From Chondrus crispus (lineage: Eukaryota; Rhodophyta; Florideophyceae; Gigartinales; Gigartinaceae): 64,000 nucleotides of DNA. The position numbers were made by a program, and so were the translations under genes. Below are positions 1 to 10,525 of this stretch, one piece after another. The stretch is taken from contig NW_005178942.1 of the NCBI RefSeq assembly GCF_000350225.1, positions 499,272 through 563,271 on the forward strand. The letters are read 5' to 3'. The first letter of the stretch is position 1, and every line of letters begins with the position of its first letter. The notes beneath the pieces are model-generated. The model did not search any database. It worked only from the letters and a program-made list of their open reading frames with translations, and was not told the origin of the DNA.

Positions 1-169
1 AACACCACCGACCGGCTGCGCGTCACCGGCCACGTGAGCCTTCCCTCTTTTCGAGTCCATCCGTACGGTCTGCGTTCCCGCGTGGGTTACCCAGCGGCGC
101 GCGCTGCCTTACCTCTAACCCCCCTCGTTTCCGAGTGGTCGGGACGCGAAGGTAGTTATACCACACTTC

Positions 170-883
170 CTACGCGTCTTGCCGAAAAACACAAAACCGA
201 TAGTTTGAATCAACAATTGCTTGCACAGGGATAGCGTAGTAATGTTTCTTGCACCAATATGCCGCGGGATTCAGATCAGTTTCGGGCTTTCTAATATTGA
301 TGGCAATTCCATCTAGGGCTCCCACGCAGCCGGAAAGGGGGCTTCCTGGCTTTCGAGATACTGTAAAGGCCTCTGCAGATTGTCTTAATGCCGTCTCATC
401 CTTCGGAAGTTCTGGTAATCGTAGAAACGACATAATAGCGTGACAAGTGTCCATAAAGACCTGGTAAAGGGCGCTCTTGGATGTGTTGTATACAGATATT
501 ATATCCAAGTAACTAGCTCCGGCCAACAGCCTCAAAGTTACCGCAAGACGTATTGCGGGACTGACAATTTCCCTTCCTGCCCTTTTAGCCATTTCTATAT
601 TTCGTTCCAGATGCGTCTTTAACACCTTAAGCAGCTTGTAGAATGAGTCTCTCGACATTCGGAAACAACGGCGAAAAAATGTCTCATCATAATACTTCGT
701 CACCTCTTCAAACGATTTTCTTTTCCCAAATGTGGGAGAATTAGCAACGCTATGGTAGTTAGTTTTGCGAGAGTGACAGGAAAAGTTTTGCGTCAGTGTA
801 GCAATGATTGATACGACACTTGCAACAAGAACTATTTTCTTCTTCTTTTGAAGCTTCGCGCGAACTAGAAAGTGAGATGACAT
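170..883 (-). pseudogene. Truncated PIF/Harbinger (HARBI1-type) transposase
   Basis: HARBI1-like DDE_Tnp_4 nuclease, the cut-and-paste transposase of PIF/Harbinger elements. The ATG at 883 gives 237 codons; the longer open frame has no upstream ATG. The helical N-terminal half (FRMSRDSFYKLL, then a helix-turn-helix-like SPAIRLAVTLRLLAGAS) leads to the catalytic block GCVGALDGIAI, which holds the first Asp of the DDE triad, and KKHYYAIPVQAIVDSNYRF. Family similarity then stops at about position 185 and the frame ends in CVFRQDA. The second Asp and the Glu are missing, and the leftmost 170 bases hold no continuation. This is a 3'-truncated, presumably inactive copy. It is not the same copy as the Harbinger gene at 39.6 kb. 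Confidence 0.8.
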
Positions 884-1668
884 AGTTAAGTGATGGGAAA
901 CGTATGACGCAGAGGAAGAGAAGGCCAAAACAGAATGCTACACAACATTATTATCCTACGAGATAGAATGGATTGCAATGGGCATGATTGTATCGTCTGT
1001 TCGACGACGGTAGACTTTCTTTTGATCTCGAACAGATTACGGCCGTCCGGCCTGATCCGAATTCACATAGCACTGCTCGGTAGATTGTTATTAACACTGT
1101 ATCCTACAGCACGGAAAAGTCTTTTCCCAGAAAAGTACGTCACATCCTGCACCGACCGTTTAGATATCCCTCGACGGAAATGGTTGTGATGGCGTGCAGA
1201 AGCTGAAAGAGAAGAATGATTGCACTACCCCATCATGGAAGACCGAGAGCGGGTTTAGGTATGAGGGAATGCGAGGAGTGGGTGAGGATAGGGGGGATAG
1301 TTGCTGAAATATCGAGGGGAGACTTGACCTCGTGTTGAACCACAGGGAAGGAAGAGGTTTTCTTGGTACTGTACTTTCAAGGTTTTGTTACGAGATAGAC
1401 CTGGGATGACAGTCAGTGACCACCTGTTTTTTTGGTGCAATTTGCCCGATATGATCTTTTTTTGCAATGCTGAGCTGTCCCTTTCACCCGGATAAATACA
1501 CATGAACGACATCAAAAACGCGACTTTTCTCACATCGGCCCAACTGCCGATCTCCGACACGGCATAACATTGCGTTCTCTTCCAGCGACAGTTCCTCCAC
1601 ATAGCTGGAATGATTCGTTCTTGAACTGTCCATCCGCCTGTTCCATTGTCTTCCAGATTGCCTGAGGT
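884..1668. other. Non-coding stretch upstream of the Academ-like unit
   Basis: No convincing gene. The left boundary of the downstream transposon should lie here, but I could not match a terminal inverted repeat between this stretch and 9.0-9.7 kb. A pyrimidine-rich run ending in CTTCCAG at about 1640-1655 could be a splice acceptor for a 5' exon of the large ORF. The open minus-strand frame 1255-1833 looks like a shadow. Confidence 0.4.
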
Positions 1669-4600
1669 ATGGTACAGGGCAAAAGCCTTTCCGTTGATCC
1701 GCTGGCAGCGAAGGTAGGACGTACAGCTACCTGTTTCGCATGTGGGACTCATAATACCCGCAAACCTAGTGTTCTTGTCACTCTGAGTCCTCAGAAGGTC
1801 ATTGCCCGAGCCACTGTGCAAACTGGCTCCCATTCAAACCCCTTCAAGCGCCTTAACACAGAATGTGCAGCCTCTGTGTATCTCTGTGGAACATGCCGCG
1901 ACAAGACTTACGGTTGGCAAGTTATTTGTAATCCTCGGAGATACGGCGCAGCAGTATCAAAGAATGCCTTGACTTCCTGGAAGAACAGGTGTACCGATGA
2001 TGTTGGTGCACGGGACACACGGTTATGCTTCCTCTGCGTCGAAAGAGGCAGTAGAGGACAAGTGAGCGAGCTGCATGGCGGAAGTAGAGCTGAAAGACGT
2101 CGGAATCCCACGCGTGATTGGAAGCTATTCAATATATCCGTTCGAGACGGTCCAGTACGAGAGTTATTCACTGGCGAACTCACCCGTCTATCGGGATGCG
2201 AAATAGTAACCGCTCAAACTCTACTATCGGACCCGTCTGTACACTTCCTATGCTACTATCATCTTAACCATAGCAGGATAGCACGGGAGGTAGCCATGGA
2301 TACGTACTGTATCGGAAGACAAAAATGTGTATTTGAACTACGTGGTTGCTCCTTAAAAGGCAGTGCTGCACGAAATGCTCGCTTATGGTCCATGAAAGAT
2401 GTTTCCGTTGAAAGTTTGAACGACTTTGAGTACTACACAGACTTGGATGAAAGAATCCGAAGCCACTCATACGGAGAGCTCAGCTGCTATGATGTCATGA
2501 ACCAGTACTGTTGTAGAAGTTGTCTTTATATAATTACCGAAGGCAGGAGTGGAACACGTCCTGCCGTGTCTCTTACAAGTATAAGCAGTTCTGTGGATCG
2601 GTTTCTCGTGCGGTGCATATTTTACAGTCTGGAATCGGAGGACGAGGCAAGAAAAAGCAGTATTATGCTCAATACAGCTTCTCAGGACGTAGCTGTAATA
2701 GCCAGACAGTTGCGAGTGAAATGCATACTGCCCGGCAGGGAGGCAAGCAATTCTGTACAAATGCTTCCCTTTACAGAGGTATGTCGAGCAAGACAGCGAC
2801 TCTGTAGTATTCATGAGAAAGACCACATGGTACATCAGTTCGCAATTGATCCTCGAACTCTGGAGAAACGACTAGAGTCTGTCTTGGCTGGGAAAGGAAT
2901 ACTTCTTAAGAAACTAACGTCTCGTCTCCGGTGCTATGTATCTGTTACCCAAGTAGAGGACTTACTGTCCTCTATTGCGGCATCCAGTAGCACAACCAAA
3001 TCATACTGGGTTGGCCCTAGCAGCAATGAGATTAGAGCTTGCCTCGATCTGGTTGGAAAGAGATTTCAGGACAGAAAGGAGATGTACTGGGAAGGGGAAT
3101 GGAGTCTAGCATCAGAGATAGTGGGCATTCCAGAGGCCCTTTGGACGGATACAGTGCTAACTATGGCATCCAGGAAGAGAACTACAACCTGGAAAATTGC
3201 AGCTAAAGCTTCTGGTGTTCGAATTCTGAATACATTTCCTGTCAGCAACTCCTCAGAGTGTATGCCGAAGCCCTCTATCGAGGAAGCCCTGAATAAGGGC
3301 TCTGACTACTCGCGGACAGATCTGATACTTTGTGTCAGGGTGTTGAAAGTTATAGAGCAGTTAGTTCTTTCACGGACTAACGGAGTGTCCGGACCTTTGA
3401 CAGTAACTGCATCTGTGGCGGGAATTTGCGAAGTCAGCCCCTCCTTTGTAAGTGTTCTGAATTCTATGGGTGTGTTTATGTCTTACAATGTTACGGAGAG
3501 ACACAGGCAACGGCTTATAGCTGCTCGAGAACGCAGTGGTCCATGGAAATTTAGTTGCACAGACAGCTCGTCAATACCCCTTTTACAGTTTGATAACTGG
3601 GATATAAAGCCCCTTCATGCCGTCAAAGTCGACAATAACGCCATGCCTAAAGTCAACGGTTCTTTAATGCAAGGTGTCTCTAAGAAACGTAAACTATCAG
3701 GCACTGAATCAGACTGTGAGAAGGCGAAAAGACGGAGGACTGATGGTGTAGGATCCTGGCGGTGCCCAAGCCTGCTTGGAGATAGGGGTAAGTTTGCCGG
3801 GAGCTTCAACTCTGAGGAGCATAGAGCCGTGTTGAATCAATTCAATGATATAGTGTTCGGAGTAACTTCACTATTTCGTACGGAGCTTCTGGGTGGAAGG
3901 GAAAGAAACGACATGGAATATAACACCTGTATAAGAAAGGAATACGAGCAGAAGGCTTCCAACCCCCCTGTTAACTTTAGGACATTGCTACTTTCTTCCT
4001 TCAAGCCACACGGGGGTGCGACAGTTCCAGATGAAGTCCTTTCAGATCAACATGTAGTATATGTAGAGATTAGTCGAGACAATGCGGCCGATATACTTAC
4101 TGTAAGAAGGTTTCTAAGGTTGGTCGACGAGCAGTTGAAACCCGGAAGGCCTAACTGTCCGAGGTACGTAGTATTGGCTGGAGACCAGCCATCGTACAAA
4201 ATGTTCTGTGAACTGTGGCTGGAGTCCTGGAGAAGTTATCGGAAGAATGGTAGCGGCGTGGGGTTGGACAGACAAGATATATGTCTTCATGAATGGATGG
4301 TGCCTCTTCCCGGCTTCTTTCACGCCGAGAAACAGGCCATGTACTCTTTGTGTAAGGAGATGCTTGACGGATTGGGTCTAGAGGAGCTAGCAAGCTGTGC
4401 GGGACTATCGAAGTCGCAAGTGACTAACATCATGAGTCATTCCCATGCTCGGAACAATCGTGCCGTGCTTTTTACCTTGGCCTGCTCGATGGTAATTCAC
4501 ATAACTGACATGCTGGCCCTCGAGGACGAAGATGTCTCCCGACAGGTAGAGAAAATGCACACGAACGCATCTAGAAAAAATGTGACTGTAGACGTAGACA

Positions 4601-5562
4601 TGGTCTCAGTTGAAGATAGGCAGCACGCTGCCCGGATTCACCCGAGTTTGGAAGCGGACTCTTCCAATTATGACACCTATCCTGGAAGTATATACAAGGA
4701 GACAACAGATATAATAACGGCAGATGTCATTGCCACAGGAAGACTTATAAGGCAAAAGGTTGAGAAGCTCTATAGCAATGCTTCGAATGGAAAGCACTTC
4801 ATACATACAGTTCTTCTGTCCTGTCTACTACCTACTGTCGGGTTCCATGTGCTTTCCCGAACTGGGCACACAGATATGATGGACGCTTTCTGGTTTAAAC
4901 AGATAGCAATACTTCATTCCAGAAACCATCTTCAGTACCAGGAGTTATCGCTTTTCTCAATGTTCTTTCGGCTCATGCTTCCTACTGTTGTTGCCGAACA
5001 TTTATATGATGAAAAGCCTGGAAAGGCAGTTCTTAAGCTATTAAGCTTCACTGGAAGCGTCAAAGACGGGATTGATAGAAGAGGATGGACCTATGTCCAT
5101 CATGACGAAATGCTGGAGATGCTGGCTGTTAGGCACTTGAAAAGTTTAAGCGTGAACTTTATTAACCACCTACAGAATGCTGCTTCATGGTTGTTACCTG
5201 TGTCAATGTCACGTGCTCTAATTAGGTACGCCACCGGAGCCTCCAGAGCTTTTGGTAGACGGCGAGATCCGGGAGACGGAGGTGAGCTCCCGGGTCCTCT
5301 TTCTCAATTTGACAGAAATGCATGTCAGTGGAGAACTGTAGCCCGTATGTTGCATATAATGAGGGAATCGAGCTTTTTAAGCATCAGCCACAGAGGCTCA
5401 GAGCGTCTCACAAACGTGTTCACTGTCCCTCCGAGGATGATGAACATACAAAAGGACCAGGACGAGATTCTTGCAGTTTCTAAAAGAGGAGCTGTAACTG
5501 CAAAACTCCATGCATCTGTGCTTTTTCCAGACATATTTGGACGGCTAACTGATGAAGATTGA
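1669..5562 (+). CDS. Putative Academ-type transposase, DUF6589-like, 1297 aa
   Basis: Long uninterrupted ORF with several domain-like blocks. The N-terminus (about residues 20-130) has paired CxxC motifs (CFAC, LCGTC, LCFLC) that suggest zinc ribbons. Basic clusters KKRK at residue 672 and KRRR about 15 residues later look like a bipartite nuclear localisation signal. The most diagnostic block is residues 832-920: VVLAGDQPSYKMF with Asp839, then MVPLPGFFHAEKQ with His885 and a helix resembling the GDQ...PGFFH signature of DUF6589 proteins, which I take to be an RNase H-like transposase core. The C-terminal part (about 1040-1180) is helical and also resembles the family. The ATG at 1669 follows a stop two codons upstream. 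The next ORF begins 72 bp downstream, so the two may share a transcript. The family assignment rests on motif recall, not a search. Confidence 0.6.
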   Translation: MVQGKSLSVDPLAAKVGRTATCFACGTHNTRKPSVLVTLSPQKVIARATVQTGSHSNPFKRLNTECAASVYLCGTCRDKTYGWQVICNPRRYGAAVSKNALTSWKNRCTDDVGARDTRLCFLCVERGSRGQVSELHGGSRAERRRNPTRDWKLFNISVRDGPVRELFTGELTRLSGCEIVTAQTLLSDPSVHFLCYYHLNHSRIAREVAMDTYCIGRQKCVFELRGCSLKGSAARNARLWSMKDVSVESLNDFEYYTDLDERIRSHSYGELSCYDVMNQYCCRSCLYIITEGRSGTRPAVSLTSISSSVDRFLVRCIFYSLESEDEARKSSIMLNTASQDVAVIARQLRVKCILPGREASNSVQMLPFTEVCRARQRLCSIHEKDHMVHQFAIDPRTLEKRLESVLAGKGILLKKLTSRLRCYVSVTQVEDLLSSIAASSSTTKSYWVGPSSNEIRACLDLVGKRFQDRKEMYWEGEWSLASEIVGIPEALWTDTVLTMASRKRTTTWKIAAKASGVRILNTFPVSNSSECMPKPSIEEALNKGSDYSRTDLILCVRVLKVIEQLVLSRTNGVSGPLTVTASVAGICEVSPSFVSVLNSMGVFMSYNVTERHRQRLIAARERSGPWKFSCTDSSSIPLLQFDNWDIKPLHAVKVDNNAMPKVNGSLMQGVSKKRKLSGTESDCEKAKRRRTDGVGSWRCPSLLGDRGKFAGSFNSEEHRAVLNQFNDIVFGVTSLFRTELLGGRERNDMEYNTCIRKEYEQKASNPPVNFRTLLLSSFKPHGGATVPDEVLSDQHVVYVEISRDNAADILTVRRFLRLVDEQLKPGRPNCPRYVVLAGDQPSYKMFCELWLESWRSYRKNGSGVGLDRQDICLHEWMVPLPGFFHAEKQAMYSLCKEMLDGLGLEELASCAGLSKSQVTNIMSHSHARNNRAVLFTLACSMVIHITDMLALEDEDVSRQVEKMHTNASRKNVTVDVDMVSVEDRQHAARIHPSLEADSSNYDTYPGSIYKETTDIITADVIATGRLIRQKVEKLYSNASNGKHFIHTVLLSCLLPTVGFHVLSRTGHTDMMDAFWFKQIAILHSRNHLQYQELSLFSMFFRLMLPTVVAEHLYDEKPGKAVLKLLSFTGSVKDGIDRRGWTYVHHDEMLEMLAVRHLKSLSVNFINHLQNAASWLLPVSMSRALIRYATGASRAFGRRRDPGDGGELPGPLSQFDRNACQWRTVARMLHIMRESSFLSISHRGSERLTNVFTVPPRMMNIQKDQDEILAVSKRGAVTAKLHASVLFPDIFGRLTDED

Positions 5563-5634
5563 AAAAAATACTTCTCTGGTAAGCAGTTCAAGAAGTGGAC
5601 CAGATGTAGAAGTGTTATAAGACCCGCGCAGTCC

Positions 5635-7939
5635 ATGGCAAAAAGTAATGGCATGTCATTCCCCGGGGAAGACAGTTCGTCTTTTATACAGAATGCTTCC
5701 ATAGCAGGTGGAACGAAGTCCTCGTCACGAAGGAGAGTGGACAAGGAGAAGCTTACGAGGATTCTAAACGACCGGAGAAAAAAGTTATCCAAGATAAAGG
5801 ACTGCTTCGCCATCGAGCAGAGAAAAGCAATTGCAGTAGGGAATGCAGAATACCTCGAAGAGGTGATGAAGAGATGGGATGAGGCTCACCATAGACGGCA
5901 CGTGATATCTGCTTTCGCAGACTGCTTCTATGACATGGATGGAAATATTAACCATGGATCCAAGTCGAGATTTTTGAAGTACAGTACAAGGGATAACAGG
6001 GATGTCTGTTATCCGTTCAATGCATTTGCAGTTGGTCACCGTGTCTCTCAAAACATTTATAGCGCTGAGATTGCACCATTCTTTTCTGTGCAGATTGATA
6101 TCATGAATGCACTACATTATCGGGGAGATACGGGAGAGCGAGGCACTTCGGTAATGGACGTTGTGACTGGTAAGATGAAATCCGTACTGAAGCCATGGAT
6201 AACAGGAACGAGGGCCACTCGTCTCCATCAGATTCATCTACACATTGATGAACCCTCCCTTCTGATAAATCAGAAGGGATCGGAGCAGATAAGAAGAGAT
6301 GAGAGCAGAGCAGCTGTAACCAACAACTTGGAAGACGCAGAGGAGCTTTCAGAGGGCCATGTACTGCATTTAGATGAAGAACTGAGTCTGCCATGGTCTT
6401 CTCTTTTAAAAAACAGAAAGTACAAAGATGAACTAGCATCACTACACCTGTTTTGCTCAGCTGTAGCTGCATTTGAGCTCTTGCATGAAAAATCTTCTGG
6501 CTGCTCTGTATTTTTACATGGAGGTACGTTTGCAGTAGACAGTTCTTTTATGCAAAGCAGGCCGCATGATTTCTATCCTTCTCGTTTTGACGAGAAGATA
6601 GATGTGGACGACTCACTACGAGGTTCTGTAATTCTGAGAAGAAAGGCCGAAAAATCAGCAACGCAGGGTACTTTGTTCTGCATTCCACGAAATAGATGCC
6701 TTGTGTTCAAGACGAAAGGAGGAGCATTCCTTGGTATGCATGCCTTGAAACATGGCGAGTCGGAGACCAGGTTTGTGGCAACGTTCAAAGCATACATAGA
6801 GAGACCCTTCAATGATACCCGGCAATCTGCTGGTCTCGCAAGACAAAGCAGTACATCTTCAAGAGGTACTGTGACCTACAGTGCTTCAGTAATTGTCTCA
6901 GATGACACGGACGTCTTCATCATACTACTATGCAACAAATACATGCATAAGTATGGAGTTAAGCATGTTCTAAATAACACTGTGCATGATATTGATAGTG
7001 CAGTGGCGGCTCTTCGAAATGCAGACATGACATGTCTGGATGTGGGGGCAGCTTACTGCATGGCCGGCTGTGACTTCGCCCCTTCTCATTATGGTCTTCG
7101 TCATGACCATTTTGTAGAAGGGCTTTCTACGTTCCGTACTACGTTGAGGACGATGAACGCCCCGCTCCTAGAGGATGAAAACAAGTGGAACACTTTCATG
7201 TGCATGGCGTATCTTCAAAAATACGGCAAGAGCAAGCTCGTTACTGCCTCACAAACAAGAGAAAGAAGCAAGGCTGCGATGCTTCAGGTAACTCAAGGCG
7301 TTCTACTGCACAAGGAATTCACCGAGTTTCAAAAGTCCATATTCCAAAGCGAGAATAGCGTGGGGTCCTCACTCTGGACAAGGGATGTGAGGAACTTCGT
7401 GGCCGACACTGCAAAATCAGCTAATCAACTTGTGCCACCGCAGGAGCATCTTAAAATGCAGATGAAAAGAGCTTACTTTGTCCTAAAGCAGTACTGGATG
7501 AATTCATCTAACGAAGACTTGTCTTCACACGTTGTAGGCGGTTGCAGCTCCGACTTTGGATTTAACCATGACGGAACGTTTCTACTTCACAGGGAAGAGG
7601 ATGTAAGTGAAATTCAACGAAATATGAAGTCTATTACTCCGTCTTGCAGGTGTAAGGGAGACTGCAAATCACTGAGATGTACTTGCTTAAAGCAAGCTTT
7701 GAAATGCATAGGTTGTCTCTGCAATGAATTAACTTGCCGAAACGGAGTCGACGATATAGTAGGCAATGATAACAGTTCTGTTTCTCAAGCACAGCTTCNN
7801 NNNNNNNGTCACAGTTGCTCCTGAGTACGAGGTCAGCTCTGAGTCAAGCTCAGAAAGAGACAGAATATCATCTGTTCACAGTGATTTTATTGAAATAGAT
7901 GAATTGGATACTATACTTCAGGCTACGGACTATATGTAA
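5635..7939 (+). CDS. PIN/XPG-like nuclease with C-terminal CXC zinc domain
   Basis: About 767 aa, allowing for the assembly gap. The centre resembles the XPG/PIN-like nuclease of Academ-type transposons: a block around LPWSSLLKNRKYKDEL, an acidic motif SDDTDVFIILL with Asp423, Asp424 and Asp426, and CMAGCDFAPSHYG with Asp480, the counterpart of the TGCDTTSAF motif in animal relatives. The C-terminus has nine cysteines at residues 671, 673, 677, 682, 684, 691, 694, 696 and 701, spaced like a tesmin/MSL2-type CXC domain, which binds three zinc ions and DNA. The frame is interrupted by nine Ns (7799-7807). Taken literally it would stop at 7824, but one reading frame after the gap runs open to TAA at 7937-7939 with an acidic Ser-rich tail, so the stated gap length is wrong modulo 3. 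Role inferred: strand cleavage or processing during transposition. Confidence 0.65.
7799..7807. other. Assembly gap of nine Ns inside a coding region
   Basis: Nine ambiguous bases lie near the 3' end of the nuclease ORF. For the flanking coding frames to join, the true length must be 2 modulo 3 (for example 8 or 11), so nine is a nominal or mis-called value. Confidence 0.95.
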
Positions 7940-8189
7940 AAGAGGGAAAGAAACATTTTCAAATACTGTATCATGAATCATGCACAGTATTCAAAAAGCC
8001 AGATAGCACCCTTTCAGAGCTTCTTAGTTCAGAAGGAAAAGCTCTCTGAAAAGAATCTCTATGAACAGTTACCCTTTCTGAGTACTCAAGATAGCATGTG
8101 CACCAATATTGATACGCTTCTTCTACATCGACTGGAGGTGGAAACGAAATTAGATGCTCCCTGTTGCACCATATAAACATCCCGAGTGA

Positions 8190-8996
8190 TTAGTTCATGT
8201 TGGGCTTATCTCTGACGTAGTCTCCTGCAAGAAGAGTCCTCTGATTCTTGAATGGAAAGCAGCCAGCAGGAACAGTTACAAGTAAATGTCCTTCAAAAGT
8301 AAGCCGTTCTAAGCAACTAACTATATTATACCGCTTTCCAATTGGAAGTATAACACATCTACAGTACGGAACGGACTTCTGAACGCCTTCCTCGAACCTA
8401 GATAACAAGTTCTCCAATAAAATGGGTGTAAAAGGTGGGTTTGCAGCACCAGCATCGATATTTGCTTCATTACATTCCCAAGTTCCAGTAGATCCGAACG
8501 TTTCATCTTGCAGGTCCTCACTGCAGTATGTATCAAGGACGCCACTTTCATTAAAGCAATCTGCAAATAGCTCCGCAGTAACCCCACTTGTCACACTCCA
8601 CAACTCATACAAAGATCTAGGTGCTATCCAGCTAGTAAGAATATCACCGCGGGAATGCTTTCTTCTAATTGCGTTTTGCAGTGCTTTAAGAAAATCGGGA
8701 CAGCGTATACCAGGAATTTCATCTTCACGGTCAACGTTTGGCGGGTGTTGTGAAACTGTACGGCCTGTAAAGGTCGGCGTCGTTTCACCACGAAGTCTTT
8801 GATAATACCGATTCCACATTTTCGCTGCCAGCTTCCCATTCACAACAAACACGCGGTGCTGTTTTTGCCCAGAGAGAGGAATTGAGACGCGGTAGTAATG
8901 TTGTTTGCAACTTGTGCCTCGGATGTGTAGCAGAACAACTGATGTGTTCGCTTCCAGTGCCGAAAAAACAACTCTTGTGTGAGATGTAGTAGACAT
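8190..8996 (-). CDS. PCIF1-like N6-adenine methyltransferase, 268 aa
   Basis: The ATG at 8996 is the first methionine of the frame; upstream codons lack an ATG. The C-terminal half matches the PCIF1 family, S-adenosylmethionine-dependent methyltransferases that modify the N6 amine of adenine (in animals on cap-adjacent m6Am). The line-up is DCF, TYCS, ETFGSTGTW and then the catalytic motif NPPF at residues 186-189 (preceded by GAA), followed by a helix LLENLLSRFEEG, a strand CRCVILPIG, and a terminal TVPAGCFPFKNQ block. It is much shorter than animal PCIF1 (about 700 aa), lacks a WW domain, and seems to be little more than the helical and catalytic core. It converges on the nuclease ORF, with 250 bp between the stop codons. 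Whether it acts on element DNA, mRNA or host DNA cannot be told. Confidence 0.6.
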   Translation of the reverse strand: MSTTSHTRVVFSALEANTSVVLLHIRGTSCKQHYYRVSIPLSGQKQHRVFVVNGKLAAKMWNRYYQRLRGETTPTFTGRTVSQHPPNVDREDEIPGIRCPDFLKALQNAIRRKHSRGDILTSWIAPRSLYELWSVTSGVTAELFADCFNESGVLDTYCSEDLQDETFGSTGTWECNEANIDAGAANPPFTPILLENLLSRFEEGVQKSVPYCRCVILPIGKRYNIVSCLERLTFEGHLLVTVPAGCFPFKNQRTLLAGDYVRDKPNMN

Positions 8997-9741
8997 GATG
9001 TTGGAAGATGATTTTACAAGAAACGAGGGAAGCGACACCCCCACCACAGCGCCGAAAAGGTCAACCTAGGGACGTAGAAGGCTGCAGTGTAGTTGAAGTA
9101 CCGTAGTAGAGAGGTATGGTACTGGGCACGAGCTTTCATTGTGTGAAAGAGGCCTTAGGTTCAACTTGCAGTTGAGGCCCTGTATCTGCGGTTCCAGATG
9201 TGAGTTTTCAATTTCTTCTCCGCCAGATTATCGTGGTGCTCTTTCTGAGCAAAATTGTCGTCATACAACTACGAACACGGCCACCTGAGTAGAAAAAAAA
9301 GAGTAACAGCTGGGCTGGCCGACTCCAAGCAGACCGTTGACCACGAAGATGACCGTTCTCAGGAGCATGCAAGGCTCGCCTATATCACCCGACATCTAAT
9401 TTTACTTATATTTTTGAGACAAGAGAATATGGCATAACGACCCCGCCATGAGCGTTTTGCACTAAAATATGTTCAAAATCTCCTTAGGTCACTGACTGAT
9501 GAGTATCGTGCTGGCCATGTGGATCCGGATCCGGATCCAGATGGGCGAGCTGTGACTTCTACTACTTACAGTAGAGAGCGCACAGTGTCAAATACATTTT
9601 TTTAATATTCTAAGAAAATCGGTATGATAGCGGTGGTGTCGGGCAAGAAATTCGCTCTGTTAAGACCGGGGGTCATACAGTAGGGCAACCCCACCGCGCA
9701 CATCTATTTGATCTTACGAGCGCACCCCACCGCGTCGATTC
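8997..9741. other. Non-coding stretch right of the Academ-like unit
   Basis: No gene supported. Contains a short GGATCC-rich tandem (about 9521-9540, three overlapping GGATCC units) and an AT-rich tract near 9600. The right end of the transposon should lie here but no inverted repeat was recognised. Confidence 0.4.
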
Positions 9742-10489
9742 TATTGCCGGTTGCCGGAAGAAATAATGCGTTGCAACTGTGGGAGGCTTTTTTGGTTTTT
9801 TATGAATGACTCCATCCACGCCCCGAGGGCGTTCCCGCCGCTCCCTCTTCCACATCTCCACGCCGCCTTTCGCGCCTCCCGCACCCTCCTCCTCTCCTGG
9901 CTCCGCCTCTCGCTCGCCCGGTTCCGCTCCGACGGCCCAACCCCTGTCCCACCATCAGAGCCCTCCCCGCCTCGCTTGCCTGCGGCCGTGCCCCACCCCA
10001 CCGCCGGCGCCTCCATCGCCGCCAGCAGCAGCTCGAACTCCTCCGAGAACGGCGACATCGCGCCTGGCCCGCGCGACACAGAGTCTCTCCGTGCGTGCTC
10101 GTGTGCCTTCGTTTATTTGCGGCCGACACTCCTCGTCGCCGCTTTATACCCACGCGGGAAAGAGGCTTTCGGAATGCCCATGGTGTCGGGTCGGAATCGG
10201 CGGCACGACCTTTCCGGCAAGGCAGAGAAAGAGTGGTCACACAGAGTCTCTCCGTGCGTGCTCGTGTGCCTTCGTTTATTTGCGGCCGACACTCCGGCGG
10301 GCCAAAAGCTAACTTGCATTCATGAACGAAGGTGATCCGAATTGCATTGCATTGATGCATCGGAGGTGGCGCTTGCCACGTCAGTGGGTGAACGACGCAT
10401 ATGGATCGGGATCGATATCCTGGATCGCGATCTAAATCCCACGCGTACGCGGTGTACACGTGTTACAACTGAACAACAGCTGCCGGGCT
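9742..10489. repeat. GC-rich block with a 57-bp perfect direct repeat
   Basis: Strongly GC-rich, CpG-rich sequence, open in several frames on both strands because stop codons are rare, so no protein is called. A 57-bp segment starting ACACAGAGTCTCTCCG occurs twice without mismatch at 10076-10132 and 10239-10295. A similar GC-rich block (13334-14072) lies on the other side of the piggyBac element, which may have inserted into one island. Confidence 0.6.
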
Positions 10490-10509
10490 CTAGTGTCTAG
10501 GTGACAAAT

Positions 10510-10525
10510 GGCCTCATATGAGGCC
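10510..10525. repeat. Left subterminal palindrome of the piggyBac element
   Basis: Perfect 16-bp palindrome GGCCTCATATGAGGCC, 16 bp inside the left terminus. Related boxes occur at the right end, so it is a likely transposase binding site. Confidence 0.75.

Larger units (their letters stand above)
1669..8996. mobile_element. Academ-like DNA transposon with methyltransferase cargo
   Basis: Three ORFs form a compact unit: a DUF6589-like putative transposase and a PIN/XPG-like nuclease with CXC zinc domain in tandem (72 bp apart), then a convergent PCIF1-type adenine methyltransferase. A transposase region combined with an XPG-like nuclease is the known hallmark of Academ (AcademX) transposons; an adenine methyltransferase is not part of the families I know. 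Only the coding core is given here. Terminal inverted repeats and target duplications were not found, so the true ends are unknown, and the methyltransferase could be a neighbour rather than cargo. Confidence 0.55.

Noticed and set aside
1255..1833. 192-aa minus-strand ORF overlapping the start of the large transposase ORF
   Set aside because: No motif, no ATG support for a separate gene, overlaps the real ORF antisense.
1..9741. Terminal inverted repeats for the Academ-like unit
   Set aside because: Compared 0.9-1.7 kb with 9.0-9.7 kb by eye and found no convincing match; ends left undefined.
9741..10459. Overlapping ORFs in the GC-rich block
   Set aside because: Open on both strands at once because stop codons are rare in GC-rich DNA; no domain or signal.
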